A stretch of 29,439 nt of DNA. Source: Chara braunii. Its lineage: Eukaryota; Streptophyta; Charophyceae; Charales; Characeae. How positions within the stretch are numbered: position 1 is the stretch's first letter; each line of letters starts with the position of its first letter. Both the position numbers and the translations under genes were made by a program. The stretch lies in contig BFEA01000038.1 of NCBI GenBank assembly GCA_003427395.1, positions 4,616,510-4,645,948 of the forward strand, in the 5' to 3' direction. The notes under the pieces were generated by a model. That model saw only the letters and a list, made by a program, of their open reading frames with translations. It was not told the origin of the DNA and searched no databases. Positions 9,353 to 18,929 of this stretch are shown in pieces.

Positions 9353-9541
9353 TTAGATACAAATCCTGACTTGACCGGGGCTGACCTCATTCACGTAGTA
9401 CAAGATAGCGAAGCAGAATGCTAGAATATTCATGACTAGCCCAATCAATGTTTCATCGTAGACCAAAAATACATCATGCTCATCACACGGTGTGAAGGAG
9501 CCTGGCACTGTACACAGGAAGGAAGCGCCAGGTCCAGACAT
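9353..9541 (-). CDS. Possible exon or small ORF with one membrane segment, unknown
   Basis: Reading leftward from an ATG at 9541, 62 codons encode an N-terminal part with two Cys (FLCTVPG..TPCDEHD), then a hydrophobic helix (LIGLVMNILAFCFAILYYV) and a short polar tail. A CT/GA-rich stretch lies upstream (9550-9800), as in many plant 5' UTRs. No splice junction can be fixed and I do not recognise the family. It may be a host gene fragment or chance. Confidence 0.2.
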   Translation of the reverse strand: MSGPGASFLCTVPGSFTPCDEHDVFLVYDETLIGLVMNILAFCFAILYYVNEVSPGQVRICI

Positions 9542-10250
9542 ACACAGACTAAGAGGAGGGGATCAGACGGAGAGGAGAGGGAAAGATGGGAATCTCGTCA
9601 ACACCAAGTCCTTGTCACAAGCCCCAAATAATCCCTCGTTGCAATGTCTAAAGCCCAAAAGTCGAGTCTAGATTCAATGTCGCCAAACTCTCTCTCTTCT
9701 CTCGTAGTCTGCTGATGCAGTGAAGTCAGATGATGAGAGGGTGAGAGGGAGATGGTGGACTGACAAGAGGAAGAAGAAGAACTCTCTCTCTCTCTGTTAC
9801 GAGCCAAGTACTAGCCTGTGAGGTTGGTGCTGTGCTGCAGGTACCTCAAAGACGAAGCTGGAGCAATGGCGCTGCAGGTAAGTACCTCTGGCCTCCGCCC
9901 AATCTCTCCCTCTCTATAGGGCTATCCTAGCTATGGCGCCCAGCGCTAAAGACTACAGCTACCTACTACGCCCAACGCTGAAGACTAAGGCTAACACTAC
10001 TACTACTCCTGTAGCGCTCCCTTTAGAATATTGCTGTGGAAACCTGAAGACTACTGCCTCCTGCCTTCCCGTGAAGTGCGTGGGAAGTCCCTATGTACTT
10101 CCTTGGCCTGCCTCTTGACTGCCTGAAGGGCGAGCCAGGTCGGGGAGGCTGCTCTTGCCAATGCCGAAGTGTGCCTGGGGCTGGCACTGCAGCATCTGCT
10201 GAGGCTGACGTGGGAACAGACTAAGAAAAACCCTGGTTCGGTGCCTGAGT
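9542..10250. other. Unassigned sequence with short internal repeats
   Basis: The left part is GA/CT-rich (9730-9800). At 9866 ATGGCGCTGCAG is followed directly by GTAAGTAC, which looks like a first exon with a 5' splice site, but no second exon is visible. At 9930-10000 the word CGCCCAGCGCTAAAGACTA recurs as CGCCCAACGCTGAAGACTA, about 36 bases on. No gene is supported. Confidence 0.35.
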
Positions 10251-10253
10251 TTC

Positions 10254-10444
10254 AGGGCCGGTCGTTTTGATGAACGACCGAAAATGGCCCTTCGTTTCAG
10301 GCTAAAAAGGCTATTGCCATTTTTAGTCTGAAACGACACAGAGACTGTAGGGCCCTGTTTTCAGGCTTTCGGGCTGAACAGTCACGGGGCCTGTAGGCCC
10401 TGGTTTTCAGACTTTTAGCTTGAATTTCAGGCTTTCAGCCTGAA
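10254..10444. repeat. Cluster of hairpins and a 46-bp tandem duplication
   Basis: AGGGCC plus GGTCGTT (10254-10266) pairs with AACGACC (10273-10279) and, after a 6-base bulge, GGCCCT (10286-10291). CTGTAGGGCCCTGTTTTCAG at 10345 is repeated as CTGTAGGCCCTGGTTTTCAG at 10391, a 46-base period. A perfect hairpin TTCAGGCT-TTC-AGCCTGAA lies at 10426-10444. The block ends where the LINE fragment begins, so it may be older target DNA or a small foldback element. Confidence 0.5.
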
Positions 10445-11106
10445 GGAAGCAGGGCCTGGAAAATTACCCTCGTATGCAGGCGCGGCATGTAACAAAGGCC
10501 ACTCCGGAATGTGGTGTGTGCCCGGACTTGGATGGAAAACATCCAGCACTTGGTGCTGCATTGTTACCTCTACAGACCTTTCTGGGATTGGTGGAGATAG
10601 TCGGATGCTCCGCTCCCTGCTCTGGATTCCCGCAGAGAGGATGAGTTCATCCTCATAGGAACGGCTACCAGGAGAACGACTCCACAGACATAATTTGCTC
10701 ATGCGGAACAGACTATCACAGGAGCCATTTTGTGGACTCTTTGGAACCTCAGAAAAGCAAGGTTGAGAAAGAATGAGCATTTAACTTCGCCGATGGTTAG
10801 AGCTGAAATCAAATATGCAATCAAATCAAGCTATATCGGCAGACTGGGAGTATCGGGTTCAGAAAAAAGGATTTTTGACCAAGTCTGTCAATTTGTCAAA
10901 TGGTTTGGAAACAGATGGGGTAACTTCTCGGGCTTGGTTACTGCGCACACGGCTCAGAATGGTACACTCGTGATGTGGTTTTCAAATTTCTTTGTTTAAC
11001 TTTCTTGTTGAAGCTTGGATGATTGTATTTCGACTGTGGATTGGCTGGGAGTGCCTTACCCAGCCTATAAGGCCACAATACAGATGTAAGGGACGCCGGA
11101 CCTGAG
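10440..11106 (+). mobile_element. 5'-truncated L1-type LINE, 3' end only
   Basis: This holds the C-terminal end of a LINE ORF2 and its 3' UTR. Near 10510-10521 a CxxC appears, then after a frame change HLVLHCYLYRPFWDWW (10547 onward), which together make the C-x2-C-x(n)-H-x4-C finger (zf-RVT type) found at the end of plant LINE reverse transcriptases. Further right the frame reads GAILWTLWNLRKARLRKNE, the usual tail of such proteins, and stops at TAA 10997-10999. The 3' UTR carries a hairpin GGCTGGG/CCCAGCC at 11043-11065. There is no poly-A tail on this strand; the element is cut exactly where the opposite LINE's poly-A starts. Confidence 0.7.
11043..11065 (+). repeat. 3' UTR stem-loop of the plus-strand LINE
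   Basis: A perfect 7-bp stem GGCTGGG with CCCAGCC and a 9-base loop, 40 bases before the end of the fragment. Some LINEs use such a 3' stem-loop for recognition by their own reverse transcriptase; that use is inferred here. Confidence 0.5.
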
Positions 11107-11131
11107 TTTTTTTTTTTTTTTTTTTTTTTTT
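11107..11131 (-). other. LINE poly-A tail (25 A on the minus strand)
   Basis: An uninterrupted run of T on the plus strand that starts directly at the end of the other LINE. The last LINE bases before it read ATGGTTAATATT on the minus strand. Confidence 0.8.
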
Positions 11132-11618
11132 AATATTAACCATTTAATCATCATATTCCAAAAAGCATGTCGAGGCCGGGGACCTCACAATTCAACCCAG
11201 TGATATCCTGACAGCATCAGCCGGTTTAGCTTAGGGTGCTTAACCTTGCTAAATGTAACACTGCTTCTTAAGAATTGCAACTTCTACCAATCTGAATGTC
11301 CTGATCTCAATCATGTTTAGTCCAGAATCAATGTTTCCAAAAAGGTCAATGTAAGAACTTCTTGTGTGAGCTCTAATCTATTGCTAGTCTACCTTACAAC
11401 CCTAGCCTAGTAAGTAGTCGGTCCACCGTGACCGGAGGTATCGAGGCACTCTCCACCTGAACTCACTCAACACCCCCTTCTAGGCTTTAAACAGCCTCCG
11501 ACCCTGTCTAATTAGGCAGGTTGGAACTTGTTGTTTCAAGTAGCCAAGTACCCCTCCCTATGCGGTCTACTGCGGCGGCCCACTGGAATCGAGTGCCCTA
11601 GTTCACGAGCTTCCCCAT
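11132..11618 (-). other. 3' UTR of the minus-strand LINE
   Basis: Lies between the ORF2 stop and the poly-A tail. No open frame or strong fold was noticed. Confidence 0.6.
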
Positions 11619-14600
11619 CTAACTATTACCAATCCATTGGCACAGTACCAACTTCCCCTCCGGGGAGATATGTGATAAGTTGTTCCCCTGACACCAAGTT
11701 TCCCTGAACCAGGCTAAGCCTCTGACTTGGTCGCACTCCCTCACCCTGCGTGCCCAGTCCGCTTTGATTGAGGTGGCGAGCATTGCTTTAAACGTGGTTT
11801 CAACCTGAATCTCGTTCAAGCTCACACCTTGAAACCACAAGCTGTTCCTGTCAGACCAGATCAGCCACATCATAATAGCCCGACCCACCTAAGCTATATA
11901 CCCCCATCCTTCCGTAGTATTAGTGCCAACTGGGACAGCCCCCTGAAGAACTCATCTTTGTCCAAACAGACCCTCTTGTCCTTTGAAGCGTTTCCAGTGC
12001 ATTTCCCACCACCTCCACCACTTCCTGGATCTTGGGCAGTCCCACCACAAGTGGCTCCATGTCTCCTCCCCTCCTTTGCATGTGTCACAGCGCTTGTTGA
12101 CCGCCATTCCCCTCTCTGCTAACCAAGTAGCCGCTGATACTTCTAAGCGGGACTCAAGCCACAACAAGGAAGCCAATTTTTAAGACGGGATTACTTGTAG
12201 CTGAGCCCAGAGACTGGTTAGTTCCCGTTCTGAAGGCGGGCTTACCTCTAAAGACTTCTTGGCCCATCGCTGGCCAATATTCCTGGGCGCTGGAGCAGAA
12301 TGGAGCTTTTTTTGACTGATGACCTTCGCATTAAGACTATCCAAGCCTGATACCTTCTCATCTCCCTGTTGCTAGTCCCAAGCTGCTGGGTCAATTCTCA
12401 AACACCTTAACGGTGTTCCATTTGTGACCAACTGGGGTATCATTGGTAGGCCCTCCTTAGGAGGGGGCCTTATTCTCACCCTTACCTCTGTGAGCCTTCT
12501 CAGACCATAATGAAAGTGCATGCCTTCTCGACTAAGAGTAGTTTGACCGGGTGGGTTTTGTCTGTAAGTTTCCAGCCAACATCGGTCTGGAAACTCCTCA
12601 GACCAGCTTTCCAGTCTGCAATACCACCCGGGCTCTTTCGAGTCCCAGTGAAACCAAGTCCCTGGGGTCAATGCCCTCTGGGCCAAGGATATTAATCCAC
12701 TTTGTCGGAATGGCAGCCCTCAAGCTTTCCACTCGCTCCTCTTGCAGAGGCAGTTGGCCCAGCACCTCCTTGATCTCTGACTTTTGTTCCCACCGATTTG
12801 TACTATCGTCCCACAGATCCCCCAATGTCCATATGCCGCTTCGTAGCCAACTCAGACCGAACTCCCCTGGTCTCTTCTCCAGCGAGAAGGGCGGGCCCTC
12901 TTTATTCACAATCCACTCATTATCAAAGAGGTGTTGACGTCTCAGCTCAGTCTCAGACCTTGGTGGCAACCGAAGCGAAGGTTGAGCCCTCCTCCACGCT
13001 CCCAACACCTCACGCCAGAAATTCGAGGATAAGGGTTAACGTGTGAAAGACTCCGACACAAAGGCTACCCAAACATCCGAGGGCCTCGCGAGATTCCATT
13101 CTTACACCAAGAAGCACTCCGCCAGCAGCACCTAATCTGTTTCCTGATCCGCCTCCGCCACTTTGACCACCCACTTGGCCAGCAGGTAAGTGTTCTGTGC
13201 GGCCAGGTCCAGCAGAGAGAGGCCCCCTTCCATCCTTGAAGAGCAGATCCTGTCCCATGCCACTTTGCAAATAAATCCCTCCTCGTCTGTGCTGTCAGGT
13301 TTCCAAATAAACCTCTTGGCCACTTCCTTGATTGATTTAAGAACCGGTGGGGACAATCTCGTGACGGTAGCCACATACCCCAGCAGGGAGAAGGCCGAGA
13401 CCGTAACAACCAGCGCTCGACCTGTGAGAGATAAATGGAACGCTCTGCCCCAGCCGCAGACACGCTCTTCACCGTCGTGGCCAGGATCAGTTCTTGCGAA
13501 GAAGAACAGTCACCTAGCGCCACATGTACCCCAAGAAACCGTTCAGCAGTGTCCGCCGGTACCCTCTCCATTCCCCACTGAACCGAGAACTGAAACTGTT
13601 TTAGGAGAAAGAAGGTCGACTTGTTCCAGTTGACTGCAGCCTCGGAGAACTCCGCGCGGTCAACCAGGCATTGCTTCAGAGCCTCTAAAAAGGGGGTGGG
13701 CGTCGTGTTGACCGATATTGCAAAGAGATCATCGGCCAGCGCTTTAACTCTGCTCTCCCGCCCATTTAACATGCTCAGACCCACAAAGTTCGGATGACAC
13801 CTAATGTTACATAGAAGGGGCTCCAGATGAAGAACAAAAAGGAGCGGGGCTAAGGGGCAGCCCTGTCGCAGTGACCTTGACAACTTAAACTCCTTGGAGA
13901 TTACCCCATTGACGCATACCGCTGCCAATGAAAACCCATAAAACGCTTTTACCCATTTGCAGAAAGGGTCACCGAACCCTGCAACTCTCAGGGTCATCAG
14001 GACAAAAGTCCTGTTTACCCTGTCATAGGCTTTCTCTAGGTCCAACATTAATGCGGCCATATCGGAGTCCTCCCTGTCAATAAGCTCCAGTGCTTCAATA
14101 ACAGTCACCACGCTCTCAAAAATTGATCTACCCTAGACGAACGCCCCTTGATCCCTCTGAACTAGGCAAGGCAGCAGTCTGCGGAGTCTGGTAGCAAGAG
14201 TTCTGCCCAGCAACTTATAGACCACGTTCAGTAGCGATATCGGACGCCAGTTCGGAATCTCGCTGCGATCACCTTTCATACCGTCATACCTGCACATTTG
14301 TTCGTTGGAGGTTGCCATTATTCTTAGGTAACAGTCGTTGAAAGGTCTGCTTTGTGGTTCAGTCCGATAAGATAGTACCCTTAAGGGCCTTAACCTTCAA
14401 TATTTGCTGCCAACTTTCCTGTTTCTAGATTTGAAACTGGTCCCAGTCCTTGAGCCTGTCTGTCCTCTCTTCAGACCAGACGAGATCTGAAACTGCACGA
14501 TACGCAATCATACCGTCAGCCTCCTGCACTGTATCGCCTAACACCCGCTCCTCTTTATTTCTCTCGAACGCAGCAATCTGGGAGAAGACATCTATGTTCG

Positions 14601-15494
14601 AGGAAATGATATGAATACCAGCATCTATCCAGTCGGCTAACTGGTCGAACTCTAGTCTTGCAGCCCTCCAGCTTTGCCAAAAGGACTCCACCCAGTTAAC
14701 CATACCATCCTCCGAAAGCAAAGCCGTGTTCAGCCGGAAGTATCCAGGCCCACGCTCTTTCACCGACGCCAATGCACAATCAAGAATGACAGGCTTGTGG
14801 TCTGACATGGACTCAATCTCCATGACCACATTCTAAACATCGCTGGTTGAGGCTGCAGATACCAGAAATAGATCTATTCACCTTTGAATTCCTACCAACA
14901 GGGCAAACTGTCCGATCCATGTGAAATCCTGCGCTGTTGGGTGCAAGTCCCTGTACACATCCCTCAAATCCCAGGCGGCCATCCATCTCAGCAGCGCCAT
15001 TCTATCCCGTGTTAGCCCTTGGTCTAACTCCGAATCTAACCTCGGGGATATCACTGTGTTCCAGTCACTTGCAACTATCAGACTGAAGTGGTTGGGTAAG
15101 ACCTATGGGAGCATCTAAAAAAATGATTCCCTTTCCTTAATGCCATTCGCCGCATAAACTGTAGCAAAAGCCCATACCTCCTCCCCGATTTTTATCTTTA
15201 CCCAACACCATCTACCCTAGGCATCGCTATTGAAATCAATCAGACTTGCCTCTAGCCTGCTGTGTATTAGGATCTCCACCCCACCTTTCGTCCCTCTCGC
15301 GGGGGACCAAATTTTGGGACCGTCCCACCAATCCTTAAGTTGGGCTAACTTGCATTCTGACAATTTGGTCTCCTGGACAAAAAGCACATCCACCCGCTCC
15401 CTATGCACCCATGTTTTAATCCTCTTGCATTTCGCCTTACCACCTGACTCCCCCATCCCCGCACATTCCAAGTCGCTAGTCTGATTCTACCCAT
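11619..15494 (-). pseudogene. LINE ORF2: endonuclease, reverse transcriptase, zinc finger (broken)
   Basis: The start is ATG at 15494, giving MGRIRLATWNVRGWG, the classic opening of an APE-type endonuclease (WNVRG). A frameshift near 15440 follows. Then FVQETK near 15365 (catalytic Glu) and, at about 14805, SDHKPVILD (the Asp-His pair) complete the nuclease. The reverse transcriptase shows NWRPISLLN (about 14240), FV-stop-GRSI with TAG at 14135-14133 in place of the expected Gln, DLEKAYDRVN (motif A, about 14035), LRQGCPLAP (about 13870) and ALADDLFAIS (about 13735), so the ADD catalytic pair is kept. Frameshifts near 13450, 13100 and 12650 and further stops follow. The end has CDTCKGGEETWSHLWWDC (zf-RVT) near 12090 and a final segment to TAG at 11621-11619. 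Confidence 0.85.
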
Positions 15495-15556
15495 TACGGG
15501 AATTGATCACGTATGCGGCTTGGATACCTTTGGGTTGAGGGTTCAATCCTCTAACC

Positions 15557-16114
15557 TCATCGTCCTCCGTCCCTAGCTCCTGCTCCTGCCACCTTCCCAC
15601 TTGACACTGGTTGAATGCATTGGATAGTAGATTGACTGCACGAGGCATATTCGGATTGAGATCCTCCAAGCTCAATCGTAACCTGGAATAGGATATGAAT
15701 GGGTGGAAAAGTCAATGCAATCAGCGGGAAGGAACCCAAACCAACTTGGTGAAGACCCACCCAGACTTCAACAGACAATCTAGCATCAATAAAAACCACC
15801 GTGAAACAAATGGACTTCTCTGGAGCAACTTCGACCCGCAACTTTGACATGAAGAACTCCGGGAATGTACGAAACTCAAACCTGTCATCGAACAGGTAAC
15901 GAGCTCTTTCTTGGATGAGCGTTGGCATCGGGGGTACCTCCAGTCCAACTGTTGGTAGGACAAGGTTTTCATCCCTATCTAACAGCCCGATAAAGAACAG
16001 TTCTTGATCCTGTGCCGTACACACCAGTGGTAGAAGCAATTTCTCTTCAAACGATCTCCCGTCCTGCGAGCTGGAAACGATTCCTCCCAGGATGGCGCGA
16101 GGCGACTCTTCCAT
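15557..16114 (-). pseudogene. Open segment between ORF1 and ORF2, possible ORF1 C-terminal domain
   Basis: A 185-codon frame in a different frame from ORF1, between ORF1 and ORF2. Residues 27-115 look globular: a strand ELFFIGLLDRDENLVLP, then a G-x-E pair, a helix with ERARYLFDD, then FTVVFIDARL. This order loosely resembles a Nudix fold, but the catalytic REUxEE pattern is absent. Plant L1 ORF1 proteins often have a long variable C-terminal part, so a frameshifted ORF1 tail is the simplest reading. The preceding 16185-16478 frame is Pro/Gly/Arg-rich and may be the linker. The function is not known. Confidence 0.35.
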
Positions 16115-16730
16115 TACATCCCTACGAAGCTCTGTGGAAGCGTGAGTGCCTTGTAAGCCCCCCTCATCTTCCGAGCCCCCAGCTTCATCCTCTGAAGGCA
16201 GCGCCCCGTGTCCACTGTCCTTGCGGATCTGGACGAGGGCGTAAGAGATCTGATACTATACCTCTGCTCCCTCCAGGCCGCCCTTCCTGACCTGGATCAC
16301 TCTGTGGCCAAAATACTCTGTAGTTGAGGCCTAGCCCTCTCCCAAACTGATTACGAAGCGGGAGTCCCGACGAGGATGAAGGCCTGACCAAACTTTCGTG
16401 ATGTTGGTTGATGACGGGTTGCACTCCCGACCGCGGGACGTATGGTTGGAAACCCCGGGCTGGCCCACTCAATGGCATGCGAAGGTGGGTAGAACCAGAG
16501 CCTTGGTTTTGCCGACCCCCGCCCCTTGTGTCACCATGTTGATGGGCGGGCGAGCGAACAACTCCGCTGCCACTACCGGTTGCTTGGCAGTCGGACCCGC
16601 GTGCGTAACCTGCCTGAAACCCTTCAGCTTAGGATCTTGCGTACCTATCTCTCGAAATTGGAGTCGCCATTCTCCTCGTGTCCTCCCTCGCTGCCTCCTT
16701 GATGTGCCGGTTTACTGGTTGTCGACGAAA

Positions 16731-17618
16731 TCACCCTTCCCCTTGAGTTGCCGTTTCCTCCTTCTTGCCTTCTTGTGGACAACCATCTAATGAAGTGTGA
16801 AACCACCAACGGCATCTATCGCAATACGGGGTGTGCTTACATACGAACTTCAGCCGGAAAACCTCCCCCCCCAATCGCATCGAAAGTTCCGGTTCAAACT
16901 TATCTTCCTCTACTTTCTCCAATTCAAACTTCAGATTCATTAGCTTGGGTCTTGTACGATCTTGCTCCGGCGGAGGGCTCTTGATTACTCGGCCCGTGGA
17001 AGTTTCCAACATGTTTTCCATATGGAACATGACGCGAAGTGGTACACGAATTGCCATCACCCAGAACTTGGATTCATCTTCTAGGCGTCTTCTTTCCTCC
17101 AACTCCGACTTCGTCATCCATGGCTTGAAGTGCATGGCGTACTCGACTCCACGAATAGAGATGGAGTCCTCAGCTTTCGCCACCAGCCACTGCGCCACCT
17201 CTCTAGATCTAGCAACATATGAGATGACATTTTGACCCTCAGCGTGTACTCTCCCACGACCAGTATTCCGTTCAAACGTCCGTTGTCGGTACCACCCATT
17301 TTCGTACGCCCTAATCAAATCTTCCCTCACTCGCATCGGGAGGTCTCTCGCAGCTCCTTGGAAAATAATTGTAACTGTATGTTCTCTTAACCAGCTGGTC
17401 ATGAGTTCATCCAGTCGGGGGTTCACTACAAAGGATCGGAATCCTCCCTCTTCTACCCATTCTCCATGACGAAATTTTTCAGGGAGCACCCCATCATCAT
17501 AACACTTCGAAATTAGTAGGCGTAGTCTGTCCTCGTTGGAAACAAGCACATCTCCCGGTACCTGAGGAGTACGACCTCTCCCATCTTGCTGCCCCGCCAA
17601 TCTTCCTTGTGACGCCAT
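16731..17618 (-). CDS. LINE ORF1, RNA-binding protein with CCHC knuckle
   Basis: ORF1 proteins coat the LINE RNA. I place the start at ATG 17618 (MASQGRL), although the frame is open five codons further. The first half has a DUF4283-like build (RLLISKCYDDG, then FRSFVVNPRLDELMTSW..TVTIIFQG), common in plant L1 ORF1. Near the C-terminus YCDRCRWWFHTSLDGC gives C-x2-C-x4-H-x5-C, a slightly long zinc knuckle. The whole 295-codon frame is intact, unlike ORF2. It ends at TGA 16733-16731 in a Lys/Glu-rich tail. It may once have continued into the following segments by frameshift. Confidence 0.7.
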   Translation of the reverse strand: MASQGRLAGQQDGRGRTPQVPGDVLVSNEDRLRLLISKCYDDGVLPEKFRHGEWVEEGGFRSFVVNPRLDELMTSWLREHTVTIIFQGAARDLPMRVREDLIRAYENGWYRQRTFERNTGRGRVHAEGQNVISYVARSREVAQWLVAKAEDSISIRGVEYAMHFKPWMTKSELEERRRLEDESKFWVMAIRVPLRVMFHMENMLETSTGRVIKSPPPEQDRTRPKLMNLKFELEKVEEDKFEPELSMRLGGEVFRLKFVCKHTPYCDRCRWWFHTSLDGCPQEGKKEETATQGEG

Positions 17619-17780
17619 CCGTTTTAACTCCACTCCTCCTCTCTGTCGCGTTGACTCCCCCTACTCGCCATTGGTGGGCACCCGAATTCGGCGCACACCC
17701 TCTGGAATTTCCTCCTAGTATGCTGAGCTTTGCACTTAGTCCGCATGTACACATGTTTCACAACACTTTCATGAGAAAGA

Positions 17781-18052
17781 GACAAGAAAGGATAACCAGA
17801 AGGTCTCCTTCCACCGGAGCTGGCTCGAAAATTACCGAGCACGAAGACTCTCCAACACCTCGGTCATTGTGTCGGTGACTCGATGTGATGGCTGCCTTGA
17901 TACTACCCGAGGGCAAGACAAGAAGGGACAACCCGAAGGTCTTCCTCCACCGGAGCTGGCTCGAAAATTACGGAGTACGAAGACTCTCCAACACCTCGGT
18001 CATCGTGTCGGTGACTCGCTGTGATGGCTGCCTCGGTACTACCCGAGGGCAC
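17781..18052 (-). repeat. Two tandem 136-bp units in the LINE 5' region
   Basis: Unit 1 is 17781-17916 and unit 2 is 17917-18052. They differ at few positions; shared words include CCACCGGAGCTGGCTCGAAA, CGAAGACTCTCCAACACCTC and ACTACCCGAGGGCA. They lie just upstream of ORF1 on the element's own strand. Tandem 5' monomers of this kind act as promoters in some mammalian L1 families; the same role here is an inference. Confidence 0.75.
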
Positions 18053-18099
18053 TTACTTAGAGCACGCACTGTGCCAACCGCCGTGTCCCCTTGGGCCTA

Positions 18100-18172
18100 G
18101 AGTCTTCCGGCGCCGCGAAGCCTGGATCCGCTAACGGAGCGGAGCGCCAAATTTTGCGCTACCGGAAGACTC
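18100..18172. repeat. Palindromic arms at the LINE 5' edge
   Basis: GAGTCTTCCGG (18100-18110) and CCGGAAGACTC (18162-18172) are perfect 11-base inverted arms. A smaller stem AGCGC/GCGCT (18143-18160) lies between them. The right arm ends 8 bases before the CCGGACCCGA target-like word. Confidence 0.55.
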
Positions 18173-18211
18173 GCGGCCACCCGGACCCGATTTTTTTTTT
18201 TTTTTTTTTTT

Positions 18212-18356
18212 NNNNNNNNNNNNNNNNNNNNNNNNNNNNNNNNNNNNNNNNNNNNNNNNNNNNNNNNNNNNNNNNNNNNNNNNNNNNNNNNNNNNNNNNN
18301 NNNNNNNNNNNNNNNNNNNNNNNNNNNNNNNNNNNNNNNNNNNNNNNNNNNNNNNN
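18212..18356. other. Assembly gap (145 N)
   Basis: A run of N directly after the 21-T tract, within the SINE tail. The true length of the poly-A and of the SINE 3' part is therefore unknown. Confidence 0.95.
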
Positions 18357-18711
18357 AATCTGGACAGGACGGCCTTTCAGGCCTTTTTTATTGTCATTAT
18401 AGTACTACGGGGAACCCCGTAGCAGCCACATCCGTGCTCAAGCCTCCAACGAGGGAACATGCGGGAGCTGCACCCACCAGCAGGTGCGATACCTGCTTCA
18501 GTAGGTGGGCGATACCGGCCAGGGGTCAGCCGGTAGCATCAGGACCGAGCTTCTTCGATTGGCCAGTCACTGTGCCTCCCCTCTGGTCCCCTCTGGTCCC
18601 CTCCGGTCCCCTCCCCCTATGAACATCAGCAGTCTCTGCTCAATGCGACTCTGGGGGACCAACGACATATCTCTAAGTGGCGGGCGCCAAGCTTGCCAAG
18701 GAAGGTACATG

Positions 18712-18785
18712 AGGCCAATGGGGATTGAACCCAAGACCTCCTGAATGCCACTTGTGTGCCTTACCAACTGAGCTAGGCCGCTGGA
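18712..18785 (-). promoter_or_regulatory. tRNA-like SINE head with pol III A and B boxes
   Basis: The A box TAGCTCAGTTGG is at 18775-18764 and the B box GGTTCAATCCC at 18731-18721, about 33 bases apart. The acceptor-like arms GCGGCCT and TGGCCTC pair at 5 of 7 positions and the T arm at 4 of 5, but the anticodon arm does not fold well. It is therefore a decayed tRNA used as a promoter rather than a working tRNA gene. Confidence 0.7.
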
Positions 18786-18811
18786 TCGGACCCTGTTTTC
18801 GGCATTAAGGC

Positions 18812-18926
18812 AAAAAAAAAAGAAAAAAAAAAGAAGAAAAAAGAAGAAAATGACAGCTGCGAGAGATGAAAAAAGGGGAAGGGGGACACAATACGACGGA
18901 CAACCGCAGAGAACAAAAAAAAAAAA
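18812..18926. repeat. A-rich low-complexity tracts
   Basis: Runs of A with scattered G at 18812-18850 and again at 18916-18926, between the SINE and the LTR. No gene. Confidence 0.7.
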
Positions 18927-18929
18927 GCC

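Larger units (their letters stand above)
11107..18180 (-). mobile_element. Nearly full-length L1-type LINE (about 7 kb)
   Basis: Read on the minus strand it holds, in order: two 136-bp tandem units, ORF1, an ORF1-like extension, ORF2 (endonuclease, reverse transcriptase, zinc finger), a 490-base 3' UTR and a 25-base poly-A tail. It would move by target-primed reverse transcription of its own RNA. Both ORFs carry stops or frameshifts, so this copy is dead. The flanking word CCGGACCTGAGTTTT at the 3' end resembles CCGGACCCGATTTTT just beyond the 5' side (18181 onward), a candidate target-site duplication with two mismatches. The 5' end itself is not fixed better than 18053-18180. Confidence 0.8.
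18191..18786 (-). mobile_element. tRNA-derived SINE (interrupted by an assembly gap)
   Basis: Read on the minus strand, a tRNA-like head begins near 18784, the body runs leftward, and a poly-A tail (21 T on the plus strand, 18191-18211) closes it. The head has both internal pol III promoter boxes. The body includes a 10-bp repeat, CTCTGGTCCC on the plus strand at 18581, 18591 and 18601 (third copy CTCCGGTCCC). Candidate target duplications are CGGACCCGATTTT at the tail and CGGACCCTGTTTT (18787-18799) at the head, 11 of 13 identical. SINEs have no protein and borrow LINE machinery. The length, about 600 bases including the Ns, is long for a SINE, so a compound origin is possible. Confidence 0.65.

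Noticed and set aside
9866-9885. ATGGCGCTGCAG followed by GTAAGT as a host first exon
   Set aside because: Only four codons, and no second exon or other support could be found.
11000-11106. Plus-strand LINE ending in poly-T as its own tail
   Set aside because: The T run belongs to the opposite LINE as its poly-A tail, which has a matching minus-strand coding order ending there.
18712-18785. Functional tRNA gene
   Set aside because: Both promoter boxes are present, but the anticodon arm does not fold, the acceptor stem has mismatches, and the sequence continues into a poly-A-tailed body. A SINE head is the better reading.
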